A DNA stretch of 25,733 nt. Origin: an uncultured Phycisphaerales bacterium (GTDB taxonomy: Bacteria; Planctomycetota; Phycisphaerae; Sedimentisphaerales; Anaerobacaceae). Shown here in pieces: positions 1-7,813 of this stretch; position 1 is the first letter of the stretch; each line of letters begins with the position of its first letter. Location: the NCBI GenBank assembly GCA_937927975.1, contig CALEZT010000211.1:1-25733 (forward strand), read 5' to 3'. The notes under the pieces were generated by a model, which saw only the letters and a list, made by a program, of their open reading frames with translations, made no database searches and had not been told where the DNA came from. The position numbers and the translations under genes were made by a program.

Positions 1-243
1 GGAGAATCTCCAAAATGGATGCGGGGTTTTTCAGCAGAATCCACATTTCACAATCGGACTCTCCCCCTCGCGGGGAACACCCGGAGACGTTCACCGGTTC
101 TCGGCAGCTCGAATAGTCGCTGTGCGGCTTGCCTGTCCTTTTCCCATGCGTGCAGATTCTTTTCGCCGTCATTGGTGGGCCAGCAGCTTGAAAAGGGCGC
201 AACGCACGCAGGCATCCAGGCATCGGGGATGGGCGGAATCCGC
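1..243. other. left-edge region with no convincing gene
   Basis: I see no supported gene here. Several frames stay open because the DNA is GC-rich. One minus-strand frame ends with a stop at 48 and could encode about 55 residues from an ATG near 212, but it has no recognisable motif and its longer version is antisense to the DUF1080 gene. Two plus-strand frames enter from the left edge and end without any recognisable domain. Confidence 0.4.
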
Positions 244-272
244 TTGACGCTCGCCGGGGCCTTGGGTACTTT
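244..272 (+). promoter_or_regulatory. possible sigma-70 promoter for the DUF1080/Gfo-Idh cassette
   Basis: TTGACG at 244-249 matches five of six bases of the -35 consensus. It is followed after 17 bases by TACTTT at 267-272, which matches only three of six -10 bases. Position and spacing suit the gene at 312, but the weak -10 keeps confidence low. Confidence 0.3.
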
Positions 273-311
273 GGCTGGCAGAACTGTAACCGGATCAGGA
301 GGAGTGATGAT

Positions 312-980
312 ATGGACAGAATGAAGGCAATTTCCGCGATTTTGCTGGTGTGTGTTGCGTTCGGCGGGGGCTCGTGCGCCCGGTTCCGCCAGGGGGAAAC
401 CTGTCTGTTCGCCCGTTCGCAGGGCTCCGATCTGCTCGGCACCGGCCTGGTGGGCTGGCAGCAGATCGGCGGAAGGCAGGACACGTGGCGTTTCGCCGAC
501 GGCGTCCTGTACACCGAAGGGGAAAACGGCGGCTGGCTGGCGACCCTCCGCCAGTACGACGACTTCAAGCTGTCGCTGGAGTTTCGCGTCCCTCGGGGCG
601 GCAACAGCGGCGTCTTCATCCGCTCGCCCCTGGAGGGCGACCCCGCCTACGCCGGCATGGAGATCCAGATCCTCGACGATTACGCCCAGGAGTACCGCAA
701 TCTCAACCCGTATCAGTACACCGGGAGCATCTACGGCGTGCAGGCCCCCTCGGAACGGGCGACCCAGGAGGCCGGCAAGTGGCAGAAGATGGTGGTCACC
801 GCGAGGGGGCCGCAGATCGAAGTGGTCCTCAACGGCCAGAAGATCATCGACACCCACGTGACCTATTATCCGTACAAGGCCGGCACGCATCCCGGCCTGA
901 CGCGGGAAAGCGGGTTCATCGGCCTGCAGAACCACGGCAGCCGGGTCGAGTTCCGCAACATCCGAATCCGGGAATTGTGA
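312..980 (+). CDS. exported DUF1080 / 3-keto-disaccharide hydrolase domain protein, possible lipoprotein
   Basis: The 222-residue protein belongs to the family once called DUF1080 (PF06439), now named 3-keto-disaccharide hydrolase. It is a concanavalin-like beta-sandwich whose studied members cleave glycosides already oxidised at C3. Family hallmarks visible here are NSGVFIR near residue 97 and GMEIQILDD near 114, and the single domain fills the mature protein. Residues 1-22 form a signal peptide (MDRMKAISAILL...) ending at a cysteine (GGSC). The lipobox is not canonical, so lipidation is possible rather than certain. The start is fixed by a strong AGGAGGAG ribosome-binding site at 297-304, seven bases upstream. 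A Tat-exported Gfo/Idh/MocA dehydrogenase and a second DUF1080 gene follow on the same strand, so the three probably act together on sugars outside the cytoplasm. The natural substrate is not visible. Confidence 0.88.
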   Translation: MDRMKAISAILLVCVAFGGGSCARFRQGETCLFARSQGSDLLGTGLVGWQQIGGRQDTWRFADGVLYTEGENGGWLATLRQYDDFKLSLEFRVPRGGNSGVFIRSPLEGDPAYAGMEIQILDDYAQEYRNLNPYQYTGSIYGVQAPSERATQEAGKWQKMVVTARGPQIEVVLNGQKIIDTHVTYYPYKAGTHPGLTRESGFIGLQNHGSRVEFRNIRIREL

Positions 981-1017
981 AGGGCGCCGCGATAGGAACT
1001 GCAAGATTCCATTCCGG

Positions 1018-1109
1018 GTGGCAGCGACAAGCAACAGCTTGTCGATGGTCTTTTCTCGATCGCAGGCGAGCCATCGACAAGCTCCGAAGACTCCGCTTGT
1101 CGCTGCCAC
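1018..1109. repeat. nested palindromic element between the DUF1080 and Gfo/Idh genes
   Basis: Two nested perfect inverted repeats: 15-base arms at 1018-1032 and 1095-1109 (GTGGCAGCGACAAGC and its complement), and 12-base arms at 1037-1048 and 1071-1082. Arms on the same side also share GACAAGC/GCTTGTC, so each side can fold alone. There is no T-run after it, so it is not a classical terminator; it resembles a REP- or MITE-type intergenic repeat. Confidence 0.75.
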
Positions 1110-1207
1110 ACGGAGAATGCCCCGTCTCTCACGTCGCGCACCAACGATATGCGGACGAACAGATAGCAAATCGTAAGTAGTAAATAGTAGATCAAGAAGG
1201 GTTTCCT

Positions 1208-2467
1208 ATGGGCACAAGCAGCGTTTCTCGTCGTGACTTCATCAAGGCCTCGGCGGCGTCGGCCGCGGCGCTGGGGATGACCAGCAGGATGTATGCGGCC
1301 GGTTCGGATACGATCCGCGTGGGCCTGATCGGCTGCGGCGGACAGGGCACCCGCGACCTGGTCAGTTGCGTGCGAAGCTCGCCCGGCGTCCAGATCGTCG
1401 CCTTGGGCGACCTGTTCGAGGATCGGCTCAAGGAGTCGGTGGACAAGCTCACCAAGGAAGTGCCCAACGCCATGAAGGTCCCGGCGGACCAGCGGTTCGT
1501 CGGCTTCGAGGCGTACAAGAAGGTCCTCGCGACCGACGTGCAGATGGTCCTGCTCGTGGCGCCGCCGCACTGGCGGGCCCAGCACTTCCAGGCCGCGGTA
1601 GAAGCGGGCAAGCACGTTTTCATGGAGAAGCCCGGCGGCGTGGACCCCAAGGGCATTCGGTCGGTGATCCAGACTGCGGAACTGGCGGAACAGAAGAAGC
1701 TCTCCGTCGTCGCAGGCACCCAGCGACGGCACAGCAAGAAATACCAGGAGATCATCCGTCGGATTCACGACGGCCAGATCGGCCAGATCGTCGCAGGCCA
1801 AGCCTACTGGAACGGCGGCGACATGCTCGGCTACTGGAAATGGTGGGACAAGGGCAATCTGTCCGATATGGAGTGGCAGTGCCGGAGCTGGCCTTGGTTC
1901 GTCTGGACCAGCGGCGACCACATCGTCGAGCAGCACGTGCACAATCTGGACGTGATCAACTGGGCCCTGCAGGGGCACCCCGAGCAGTGCATGGGCATGG
2001 GCGGTCGGGCGGTGCGGACCCTGGGCAACATCTACGACCACTTCGCGGTCGAGTACGAATACGCCGGCGGGGTGCGGGTCGCGAGCATGTGCCGCCAGAT
2101 CAACGGCAGCACGGACCGGATTGCCGAGCGGGTGGTGGGGACCAAGGGCGTCGCGGACGTCGATCGCGGCGTCATCCTGGGCGAGAAGCCCTTCAAATAC
2201 GAGGGGCCCGACCCGGACCATTACGTGCAGGAGATGGCCGACCTGATCGCCAGCGTCCGCGAGGGCAAGCCGATCAACGAGGGCAGGAACGTCGCCGAGA
2301 GCACGCTGAACGCGATCATCGGGCGCATGAGCGCGTACACCGGTCGGGCTCTGAAGTGGGACTGGGCGATGAACGCGTCGAAACAGGACCTGACGCCACC
2401 GAAGTATGACTGGATCGACCTGCCGACCGAGCCGGTGGCGACCCCAGGCAAGACGCAGCTCGTATAG
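1208..2467 (+). CDS. Tat-exported Gfo/Idh/MocA family oxidoreductase
   Basis: A 419-residue NAD(P)-dependent sugar dehydrogenase-type protein. Residues 7-13 are the twin-arginine motif SRRDFIK, followed by an Ala-rich hydrophobic stretch to about 31, so it is probably exported folded with its cofactor. The Rossmann fold starts at residue 37 with GLIGCGGQG (39-47). The family EKP motif is at 140-142. The active-site stretch is GDHIVEQHVHNLD (236-248), with His243, His245 and Asp248. The length is normal for the secreted planctomycete branch. AAGAAGGG lies just upstream of the ATG. Some family members oxidise the C3 hydroxyl of glycosides, giving the 3-keto products that DUF1080 enzymes cleave. 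Flanking by DUF1080 genes on both sides supports that job here, but the substrate is inference. Confidence 0.92.
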   Translation: MGTSSVSRRDFIKASAASAAALGMTSRMYAAGSDTIRVGLIGCGGQGTRDLVSCVRSSPGVQIVALGDLFEDRLKESVDKLTKEVPNAMKVPADQRFVGFEAYKKVLATDVQMVLLVAPPHWRAQHFQAAVEAGKHVFMEKPGGVDPKGIRSVIQTAELAEQKKLSVVAGTQRRHSKKYQEIIRRIHDGQIGQIVAGQAYWNGGDMLGYWKWWDKGNLSDMEWQCRSWPWFVWTSGDHIVEQHVHNLDVINWALQGHPEQCMGMGGRAVRTLGNIYDHFAVEYEYAGGVRVASMCRQINGSTDRIAERVVGTKGVADVDRGVILGEKPFKYEGPDPDHYVQEMADLIASVREGKPINEGRNVAESTLNAIIGRMSAYTGRALKWDWAMNASKQDLTPPKYDWIDLPTEPVATPGKTQLV

Positions 2468-2567
2468 GTAACGATGGAATGATCCGTGCCCTCACCGGCA
2501 CGATCAGATCAAGGCGATTCGCCGGGACAAGCGACTAACTTGAGGGCCGGCGGATCGCTGAATGTTG

Positions 2568-2631
2568 CCGACCTCGCTTTGAGGTCGGATGATCGAATGG
2601 GTGCAGGGGCAGGTTTGAAGCCTGCCCCTGC
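2568..2631. repeat. two adjacent hairpins between the Gfo/Idh and second DUF1080 genes
   Basis: The first hairpin has 8-bp arms CCGACCTC/GAGGTCGG (2568-2575, 2581-2588) around five bases. The second has perfect 11-bp arms GCAGGGGCAGG/CCTGCCCCTGC (2603-2613, 2621-2631) around TTTGAAG. Neither is followed by a T-run. They may stabilise the mRNA 3' end or be dispersed repeats. The next gene starts 30 bases downstream. Confidence 0.65.
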
Positions 2632-2661
2632 GCTGTATCTGTGCCAGGAAAGGGGGCATGA

Positions 2662-3336
2662 ATGAAACGCGCGAGGATCGGGGTCGTGGGTCTGTTGTTC
2701 GCGACCGTGCTGCTCAGTGCGCCTGCCGGGGCGGGCGAAACCGTCGAAGCGGTGATTCCGAAGGAGAAGATCTCGCTCTGGAACGGCGTAGACTTCGCGG
2801 GCTGGAAGCGTTTCCTGCCCGACGCATCGAAGGACGTCGACGACACGTGGTCCATCGCGGACGGCGTTCTGCGGTGCACGGGCCGGCCCGCCGGCTACAT
2901 GCGGACGGAGACCCCCTACGCAGACTATCATCTGCACGTCGAATGGCGGTGGCCGGAGAAGCCGGGCAACAATGGCGTCCTGGTCCACATGAGCGGCCCG
3001 GACGTGGTTTGGCCACGGAGTCTGGAGTGCCAGTTGGCCTCCGGCAACGCGGGTGATTTCTGGGTCATTGGGGGGCTGGAGTTCGCTGAGCACGCCAAGG
3101 GCGGCAAGCGGGTGAACGGCCGACGGACGCTCAAGCTCCGCGAGAGCAGCGAAAAGCCCGCGGGCGAGTGGAACCAGTACGACATCGTGTGCAAGGACGA
3201 CTGGGTCGTGGTCCTGGTCAACGGCGTCCTGCAGAACGTGGCCACGAAGTGCTCCGATAGGTCGGGCCGGATCTGCCTCCAGAGCGAGGGGGCTCCGATC
3301 GAGTACCGCAATCTCTGGTTGGCGCCGCTGGAGTGA
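2662..3336 (+). CDS. secreted DUF1080 / 3-keto-disaccharide hydrolase domain protein
   Basis: A second, divergent 224-residue member of the 3-keto-disaccharide hydrolase family. Residues 1-24 are a cleavable signal peptide (MKRARIGVVGLLFATVLLSA, cleavage after an Ala-Gly-rich stretch) without a lipobox cysteine, so it is probably soluble in the periplasm, unlike the possible lipoprotein upstream. Family features are LWNGVDFAGWKRF (about 33-45), a WSIADGVLRCTG strand, and NNGVLVHM in place of the usual NSGVFIR. The last residues (YRNLWLAPLE) form the typical C-terminal strand. The start has a good ribosome-binding site (AGGAAAGGGGG, 2646-2656). A plausible scheme is that the two hydrolases take different 3-keto substrates or work in sequence with the oxidoreductase. 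That is inference from co-localisation. Confidence 0.85.
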   Translation: MKRARIGVVGLLFATVLLSAPAGAGETVEAVIPKEKISLWNGVDFAGWKRFLPDASKDVDDTWSIADGVLRCTGRPAGYMRTETPYADYHLHVEWRWPEKPGNNGVLVHMSGPDVVWPRSLECQLASGNAGDFWVIGGLEFAEHAKGGKRVNGRRTLKLRESSEKPAGEWNQYDIVCKDDWVVVLVNGVLQNVATKCSDRSGRICLQSEGAPIEYRNLWLAPLE

Positions 3337-3451
3337 AGAGGCCGCATAAGGCGAGGATCGGTCGCAGGTTATCGGTCCTGTGGCTTGCGGCGCGAGGATG
3401 GATTCCATCGGGGGCCGAACCGGGGCTCCCAGAGGGGTGTACAGAGTCTCT

Positions 3452-4303
3452 ATGAAAGTCATGGTAGCAGAAAAGTGCGGGTTCTGCCCTGGGGTTCGCA
3501 ACGCGATCAGCACGGCCGAGCGGATCCTCGCGGCGGCCGCCCCGGAGGAGCAGGTCTACAGCCTCGGGCCGATCATCCATAACGAAGACGTGGTCCAGCG
3601 TTTGTCCGATTCGGGCCTGCGAACCGTCGAATCGGCCGACGAGGTCGATTCCGGCACGGTCCTGATCCGCTCGCACGGGGTTTCGCCCAGGGAGTTGGAG
3701 CGGCTCCACGAAAGGGGCCTGCACATCGTGGACGCGACCTGCGTCCTGGTCAAGCGCGTCCAGCAGATCGCCAAACAGCTCGAAGAGGAGGGCTACGAGG
3801 TCGTCATCATCGGCGAGGAGAACCATCCGGAGGTGCAGGGGGTGATGGGGTGCGTCCACCACGTGGTGGTGGTGGCCGAGGAGGCGGACCTGGACCGTCT
3901 GCCCTCGGACCGTCGTCTGGGGATCGTCTGCCAGACGACCCAGAGCCCCGAGCACCTGGGACGGATGCTGGGGGCTATCGGGCGGGGCAGTTTCCGCGAG
4001 ATGAAGGTCATCAACACCCTGTGCAAGGAGGCGGTCAAACGCCAGGAATCGGCGATCGCCCTGTGCAAGGAAGTGGACATCATGTTCGTCCTGGGGGGGC
4101 TCCACAGCGCCAACACCCGTCGGCTGGCGGAGTTGTGCAAAAATCACAATAACGCAACGTTTCACTTGCAGAATTGGGACGAGCTTGATAAAAATGTACT
4201 GTTTGGCAAGAAGGTGGCCGGGGTAACGGCCGGCGCCTCGACGCCGAGCTGGGTGATTGACGAATTTGTCAAGCACCTGGAAGGGTTCGACGAAAGACGG
4301 TAG
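3452..4303 (+). CDS. ispH: 4-hydroxy-3-methylbut-2-enyl diphosphate reductase (IspH/LytB)
   Basis: The last enzyme of the MEP isoprenoid pathway, reducing HMBPP to IPP and DMAPP with an oxygen-sensitive iron-sulfur cluster in the cytoplasm. With the ATG at 3452 the protein is 283 residues, a normal length. The three cluster cysteines are Cys12 (GFCPGV), Cys97 (DATC) and Cys191 (NTLC). Substrate-binding residues are also in place: His43 (IIHN), His75 (SHG), His125 and Glu127 (NHPE), and Thr162 (QTTQS). The frame is open to 3380, but family proteins start right at the MKV...CGFCPGV block, so the extra 24 codons are not used. The ribosome-binding site is weak and distant (AGAGGGG, 3431-3437). 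rpsA follows after 142 bases; neighbouring or fused ispH-rpsA genes are known in other phyla, notably clostridia. Confidence 0.96.
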   Translation: MKVMVAEKCGFCPGVRNAISTAERILAAAAPEEQVYSLGPIIHNEDVVQRLSDSGLRTVESADEVDSGTVLIRSHGVSPRELERLHERGLHIVDATCVLVKRVQQIAKQLEEEGYEVVIIGEENHPEVQGVMGCVHHVVVVAEEADLDRLPSDRRLGIVCQTTQSPEHLGRMLGAIGRGSFREMKVINTLCKEAVKRQESAIALCKEVDIMFVLGGLHSANTRRLAELCKNHNNATFHLQNWDELDKNVLFGKKVAGVTAGASTPSWVIDEFVKHLEGFDERR

Positions 4304-4445
4304 TACTCGTCTCCGCTGCGTGGGCGGGGGCGTAAAGGCGTTTGATTAACTTCTTGTTACTGCAACACGCTGTGAGAGCCTGCCGGTGTGTATGTGGGGC
4401 ATCGGCCGGCGAGATGAGCAACTCCCCAGAGGAAATCAGAACGTT

Positions 4446-6278
4446 ATGGTAGATCGCAACTTAATCAACAAGCTGGGTTTGTCCGACGAGAAGCTGGATC
4501 AGCAGATTCAGGAGATGTTCGGGGACGGTGAAAACCAGTACCTCGAGCAGATCCTCCAGCGCAAGGTGGATTCTCGTCTGCCGGGAACCATCCTCAAGGG
4601 CACGATCGTGTCGCAGATCGGCAACGACGTGATCGTCGAGGTGGGTCTCAAGAGCGAGGGCGTGGTCGATGCTGGGGAATTCGATACCCCTGAGGACGCT
4701 GCCCCGGGCACGGAGATCGAGGTCCTGCTCGAGGACACCGATTCCGAAAGTGGACTGATCCTGCTGAGCAAACGCAAAGCGGACATGATCCGGGGCTGGG
4801 AATACATCATCAACACCAAGAAGGAAGGCGACGTCGTCAAGGGTCGCGTCATCCGCCGGATCAAGGGCGGCCTGCTCGTCGATATCGGCGTGCCCGTCTT
4901 CCTGCCCGCCTCGCAAGTCGATATTCGCAAGCCCGGCGACATCAGCCGGTTCATCGGCAAAGAAGTCGAGTGCAAGGTCCTCAAGATCGACGTCGAGAAC
5001 CGCAACATCGTCGTCTCCCGCCGCAAGCTCATCGAAGAAGAGCGTCGGGCCAGCAAGGACAAGATCCTCAACGAGATCGAAGTCGGCCAGATCCGCAAGG
5101 GCGTCGTCAAGAACATCGCGGACTTCGGCGTGTTCGTCGATCTCGGCGGCCTCGACGGCCTTCTGCACATCTCCGACCTCAGTTGGGGCCGGATCTCGCA
5201 TCCCTCCGAGGTCGTGGACATCGACCAGGAGATCGAGTGCGTCGTCATCGGCGTGGACAAGGAGAACGAGAAGATCTCCCTGGGTCTCAAGCAGAAGCAG
5301 CCGAGCCCGTGGGAGAACGTCGAGAACAAGTACCCCGTCGGCTCGCACGTCAAGGGCAAGGTCGTCAACGTCATGAACTACGGCGTTTTCGTCCGCCTGG
5401 AAGACGGCATCGAGGGCCTGGTCCACATCAGCGAGATGAGCTGGACCCGCCGGCTGTCGCACCCCAGCGAGATGGTCAACCTCGACGACGATATCGAAGT
5501 GGTCGTCCTGAACGTCAACAAGGAGAAGCAGGAAATCTCGCTCGGCATGAAGCAGACCGAGCCCAATCCTTGGGAATTGGCGGCTCGCAAGTATCCGCCG
5601 GGCACGATCGTCACCGCGAACGTCCGCAGCATGACGAATTTCGGCGCGTTCGTCGAGATCGAGCCGGGCATCGACGGCATGATCCACATCTCGGACCTGA
5701 GCTGGACCCGCAAGTACGGCCATCCGAGCGAAGCTCTGCAGAAGGGTCAGGAAGTCAAGTGCGTCGTTCTCGAGGTCAACGAGGAGAAGCAGCGGATCAG
5801 CCTGGGCATGAAGCAGATGACCGAAGACCCCTGGATTCACGCCATTCCCGAGAAGTACATCCCCGGCCAGATCATCAAGGGCAAGATCGCCAAGCTTACC
5901 AACTTCGGCGCGTTCGTCGAGCTGGAGTCGGAGCTGGAAGGCCTGCTGCACATCAGCGAGCTGGCCGATCACAAGATCGACAAGCCGCAGGATGTGGTCA
6001 AGCCCGGCGACGACGTCGAGGTCAAGATCCTCAAGGTCGACCCCGAGGCCCGCAAGATCGGCCTGAGCCTGCGACGCGTGCAGTGGGCGGCCGCTCCGGC
6101 CCCCGAAGAGCACGGAGCAGCCCCGTCGGCGCCCGCCAAGAAGCCGGGCAAGCAGCCGGCGCGGCCCGTCGCCAGCGGCGACGCCGGCGGCGACACCCTC
6201 CGCATCAAGGAGGCGATCCAGAAGCGCGAGCAGGCGAAAGCCGCCAGCGAGGGTCAGGAGCCCCCGGCTCAGGAGTGA
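4446..6278 (+). CDS. rpsA: 30S ribosomal protein S1, six S1 domains
   Basis: Ribosomal protein S1, an RNA-binding protein that brings mRNA to the 30S subunit. From the ATG at 4446 it is 610 residues with six OB-fold S1 repeats at roughly 46-110, 127-194, 212-282, 297-369, 384-456 and 471-543. The first two are divergent, as in the family, where they bind the ribosome. Repeats 3-6 keep the FGxFV and GLxHISxLSW-type core, for example NYGVFV and NFGAFVE. A tail of about 65 residues rich in Ala, Pro, Lys and Gln looks disordered. The frame is open to an ATG at 4386, but AGAGGA at 4428-4433 and the MVDRNLINKL start favour 4446. ispH lies upstream, and a strong terminator follows 33 bases after the stop. 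Confidence 0.95.
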   Translation: MVDRNLINKLGLSDEKLDQQIQEMFGDGENQYLEQILQRKVDSRLPGTILKGTIVSQIGNDVIVEVGLKSEGVVDAGEFDTPEDAAPGTEIEVLLEDTDSESGLILLSKRKADMIRGWEYIINTKKEGDVVKGRVIRRIKGGLLVDIGVPVFLPASQVDIRKPGDISRFIGKEVECKVLKIDVENRNIVVSRRKLIEEERRASKDKILNEIEVGQIRKGVVKNIADFGVFVDLGGLDGLLHISDLSWGRISHPSEVVDIDQEIECVVIGVDKENEKISLGLKQKQPSPWENVENKYPVGSHVKGKVVNVMNYGVFVRLEDGIEGLVHISEMSWTRRLSHPSEMVNLDDDIEVVVLNVNKEKQEISLGMKQTEPNPWELAARKYPPGTIVTANVRSMTNFGAFVEIEPGIDGMIHISDLSWTRKYGHPSEALQKGQEVKCVVLEVNEEKQRISLGMKQMTEDPWIHAIPEKYIPGQIIKGKIAKLTNFGAFVELESELEGLLHISELADHKIDKPQDVVKPGDDVEVKILKVDPEARKIGLSLRRVQWAAAPAPEEHGAAPSAPAKKPGKQPARPVASGDAGGDTLRIKEAIQKREQAKAASEGQEPPAQE

Positions 6279-6311
6279 TTCGCCACGCAGCGTTGGCGAC
6301 ATCGGCAACAC

Positions 6312-6348
6312 ACGGGCCTTTCCAGTAGTGGGAAGGCCCGTTTCATTT
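6312..6348 (+). terminator. intrinsic terminator of rpsA
   Basis: A 12-bp stem with one G-U pair: ACGGGCCTTTCC (6312-6323) against GGGAAGGCCCGT (6330-6341), six-base loop AGTAGT, then TTCATTT. It sits 33 bases after the rpsA stop, so it probably ends the ispH-rpsA transcript. Confidence 0.85.
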
Positions 6349-6364
6349 GTCCGCGGAGCGGGCA

Positions 6365-6459
6365 AGTTTCAAGTTCGAAGTGTCAAGTGTGAAGCAAGAG
6401 GAGGCGACCGTCGAGTGCTCGCTTTCTGACTTCACACTTCAAACTTGACACTTCAAACT
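6365..6459. repeat. inverted repeat built from TTGAAGTGT-like units
   Basis: Arms of 30 bases (6365-6394 and 6430-6459) are complementary at 24 positions, with a 35-base centre. Each arm is itself made of short direct units of the form CAAGT(T/G)TGAAG. It lies between the rpsA terminator and the next promoter, so it is probably a non-coding repeat element rather than a gene signal. Confidence 0.6.
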
Positions 6460-6505
6460 CGGAGCCGTTTGTCCACAGTCCCTTCCGGGTTTGCCAACGT
6501 AATCG

Positions 6506-6534
6506 TTGCCTGCGGGATTGCCGAAGGCTATAAT
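6506..6534 (+). promoter_or_regulatory. sigma-70 promoter of the PIN-TRAM gene
   Basis: A perfect -10 hexamer TATAAT at 6529-6534 is preceded, after exactly 17 bases, by TTGCCT at 6506-6511 (four of six). Predicted transcription would start near 6541, giving a leader of about 40 bases with AAGGAG at 6567-6572. Confidence 0.7.
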
Positions 6535-6580
6535 GGGGCGTCTGCATATTGTTCCGTCTTTCATATAAGGAGTCCTGGCG

Positions 6581-7741
6581 ATGCTGCTCTGGCTGTTACG
6601 CGGGATATTCGTCATCATCGTGATCTCGGTGTTGATGGTCAACGCCGCGTCGAAAACCCTGTCCGACGGCGAAAACTCCAATAGCTGGTGGGCGGTTGTG
6701 ATCAGCGGGCTCGGGCTGATGGTGTTCTTCCTGCTGCTGGACGTGATGACGCCCAAGCGGAAGCTCACCGCGGTGGCCGGCGTGTTCTTCGGCCTGCTGG
6801 TCGGCATGCTCATCACCGCCGTGTTGGGCCTGGCCGTGGACATGATCGGCGAGACGTACAACATCCCCCTGGCGCCGCGGGCCAATCTTGCAATCAAGTG
6901 GATGCTCGGCATCTGCATCTGCTACTTCACGATCAGCATCGTCATGCGGACGAAAGACGATTTCCGCTTCATCATCCCGTACGTCGAGTTCGCCAAGCAG
7001 GTCAAAGGGTCGCGGCCCCTGGTCCTGGACACTTCCGCGATCGTCGACGGACGAATCGCGGACTTGTGCGAGAGCCGACTGTTCGACGCGCCGGTGGTGG
7101 TGCCTCGCTTCGTCCTGAACGAGCTGCAGCTCATCGCGGATTCCTCGGACAAGCTCAAACGCAACCGCGGTCGTCGCGGCCTGGACGTGCTCAAGAAGAT
7201 GCAGGCCAGTCCCGCGATCGATGTCGAGATCGACGAGACGAGCGCAGCCGAGATTGAAGAGGCCAAGGGCGTCGATCAGAAGCTTCTGCTGTTCACCAAG
7301 GTCAACAACGGCAAGCTGGCCACCACCGACTACAACCTCACGAAGGTGGCCCAGGTCCGCGGTGTCGACGTGATCAACATCAACGATCTGGCGAATTCGC
7401 TCAAGGTCGTGGCGCTGCCGGGCGAGACGATGCGGGTCCGGATTGTCAAGCCCGGCGAGGAAGCCGACCAGGGCATTGGCTACCTGGACGACGGAACGAT
7501 GATCGTCGTGGAAGGGGCCCGCAACAAGATCGGCCGGGAGGTGATTCTGAGCGTGACCAGCTCGCTGCAAACCTCCGCAGGCAAGATGATCTTCGGTCGG
7601 TTCGAGTCTTTCCTCTCTCAGGACAGCGAAGGGAACGGCCCAGGCAACGAAGGCGGCCGTCGTCACGGCTTCCGCAGGTCCGCGCCGAATCCGAGCCCTG
7701 CACCCGAACCGAACCCCAGTCCGACGACGCAGTCGAGTTGA
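6581..7741 (+). CDS. membrane-anchored PIN-TRAM domain protein (YacL family)
   Basis: A 386-residue protein of the YacL type. Four N-terminal membrane segments (about 2-22, 36-57, 63-89 and 104-122) anchor a cytoplasmic PIN-fold nuclease domain (146-275) and a TRAM RNA-binding domain (280-342). The PIN acidic set is visible: Asp150 (LVLDTSA), Asp156 (VDGRIAD), Glu181 (LNEL), Asp232 and Asp250 (ATTDYNL). The RNRGRRGLD stretch (194-202) is also characteristic. The family is widely conserved and probably acts as a membrane-associated ribonuclease, but its targets are poorly known. The C-terminal 45 residues are low-complexity, ending in a Pro/Ser/Asn-rich tail. The start is certain from AAGGAG eight bases upstream and its own promoter, so it is a separate transcription unit from rpsA. 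Confidence 0.93.
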   Translation: MLLWLLRGIFVIIVISVLMVNAASKTLSDGENSNSWWAVVISGLGLMVFFLLLDVMTPKRKLTAVAGVFFGLLVGMLITAVLGLAVDMIGETYNIPLAPRANLAIKWMLGICICYFTISIVMRTKDDFRFIIPYVEFAKQVKGSRPLVLDTSAIVDGRIADLCESRLFDAPVVVPRFVLNELQLIADSSDKLKRNRGRRGLDVLKKMQASPAIDVEIDETSAAEIEEAKGVDQKLLLFTKVNNGKLATTDYNLTKVAQVRGVDVININDLANSLKVVALPGETMRVRIVKPGEEADQGIGYLDDGTMIVVEGARNKIGREVILSVTSSLQTSAGKMIFGRFESFLSQDSEGNGPGNEGGRRHGFRRSAPNPSPAPEPNPSPTTQSS

Positions 7742-7813
7742 GCGTCTCGGAGGCGAAGGGCGATCGACGGACAGACTCGTAGTCGGGCCCAATGGCTCTG
7801 GGAATTTGTCCGG

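Noticed and set aside
48..1169. 373-codon minus-strand frame over the first DUF1080 gene
   Set aside because: Antisense shadow of a well-supported gene; no motif, and it runs across the palindrome at 1018-1109.
4461..6365. 634-codon open frame antisense to rpsA
   Set aside because: It mirrors the S1 repeats in the opposite strand; high GC makes the complementary frame stop-free. No family features.
6596..7792. 398-codon minus-strand frame over the PIN-TRAM gene
   Set aside because: Shadow of a gene with clear promoter, ribosome-binding site and domains.
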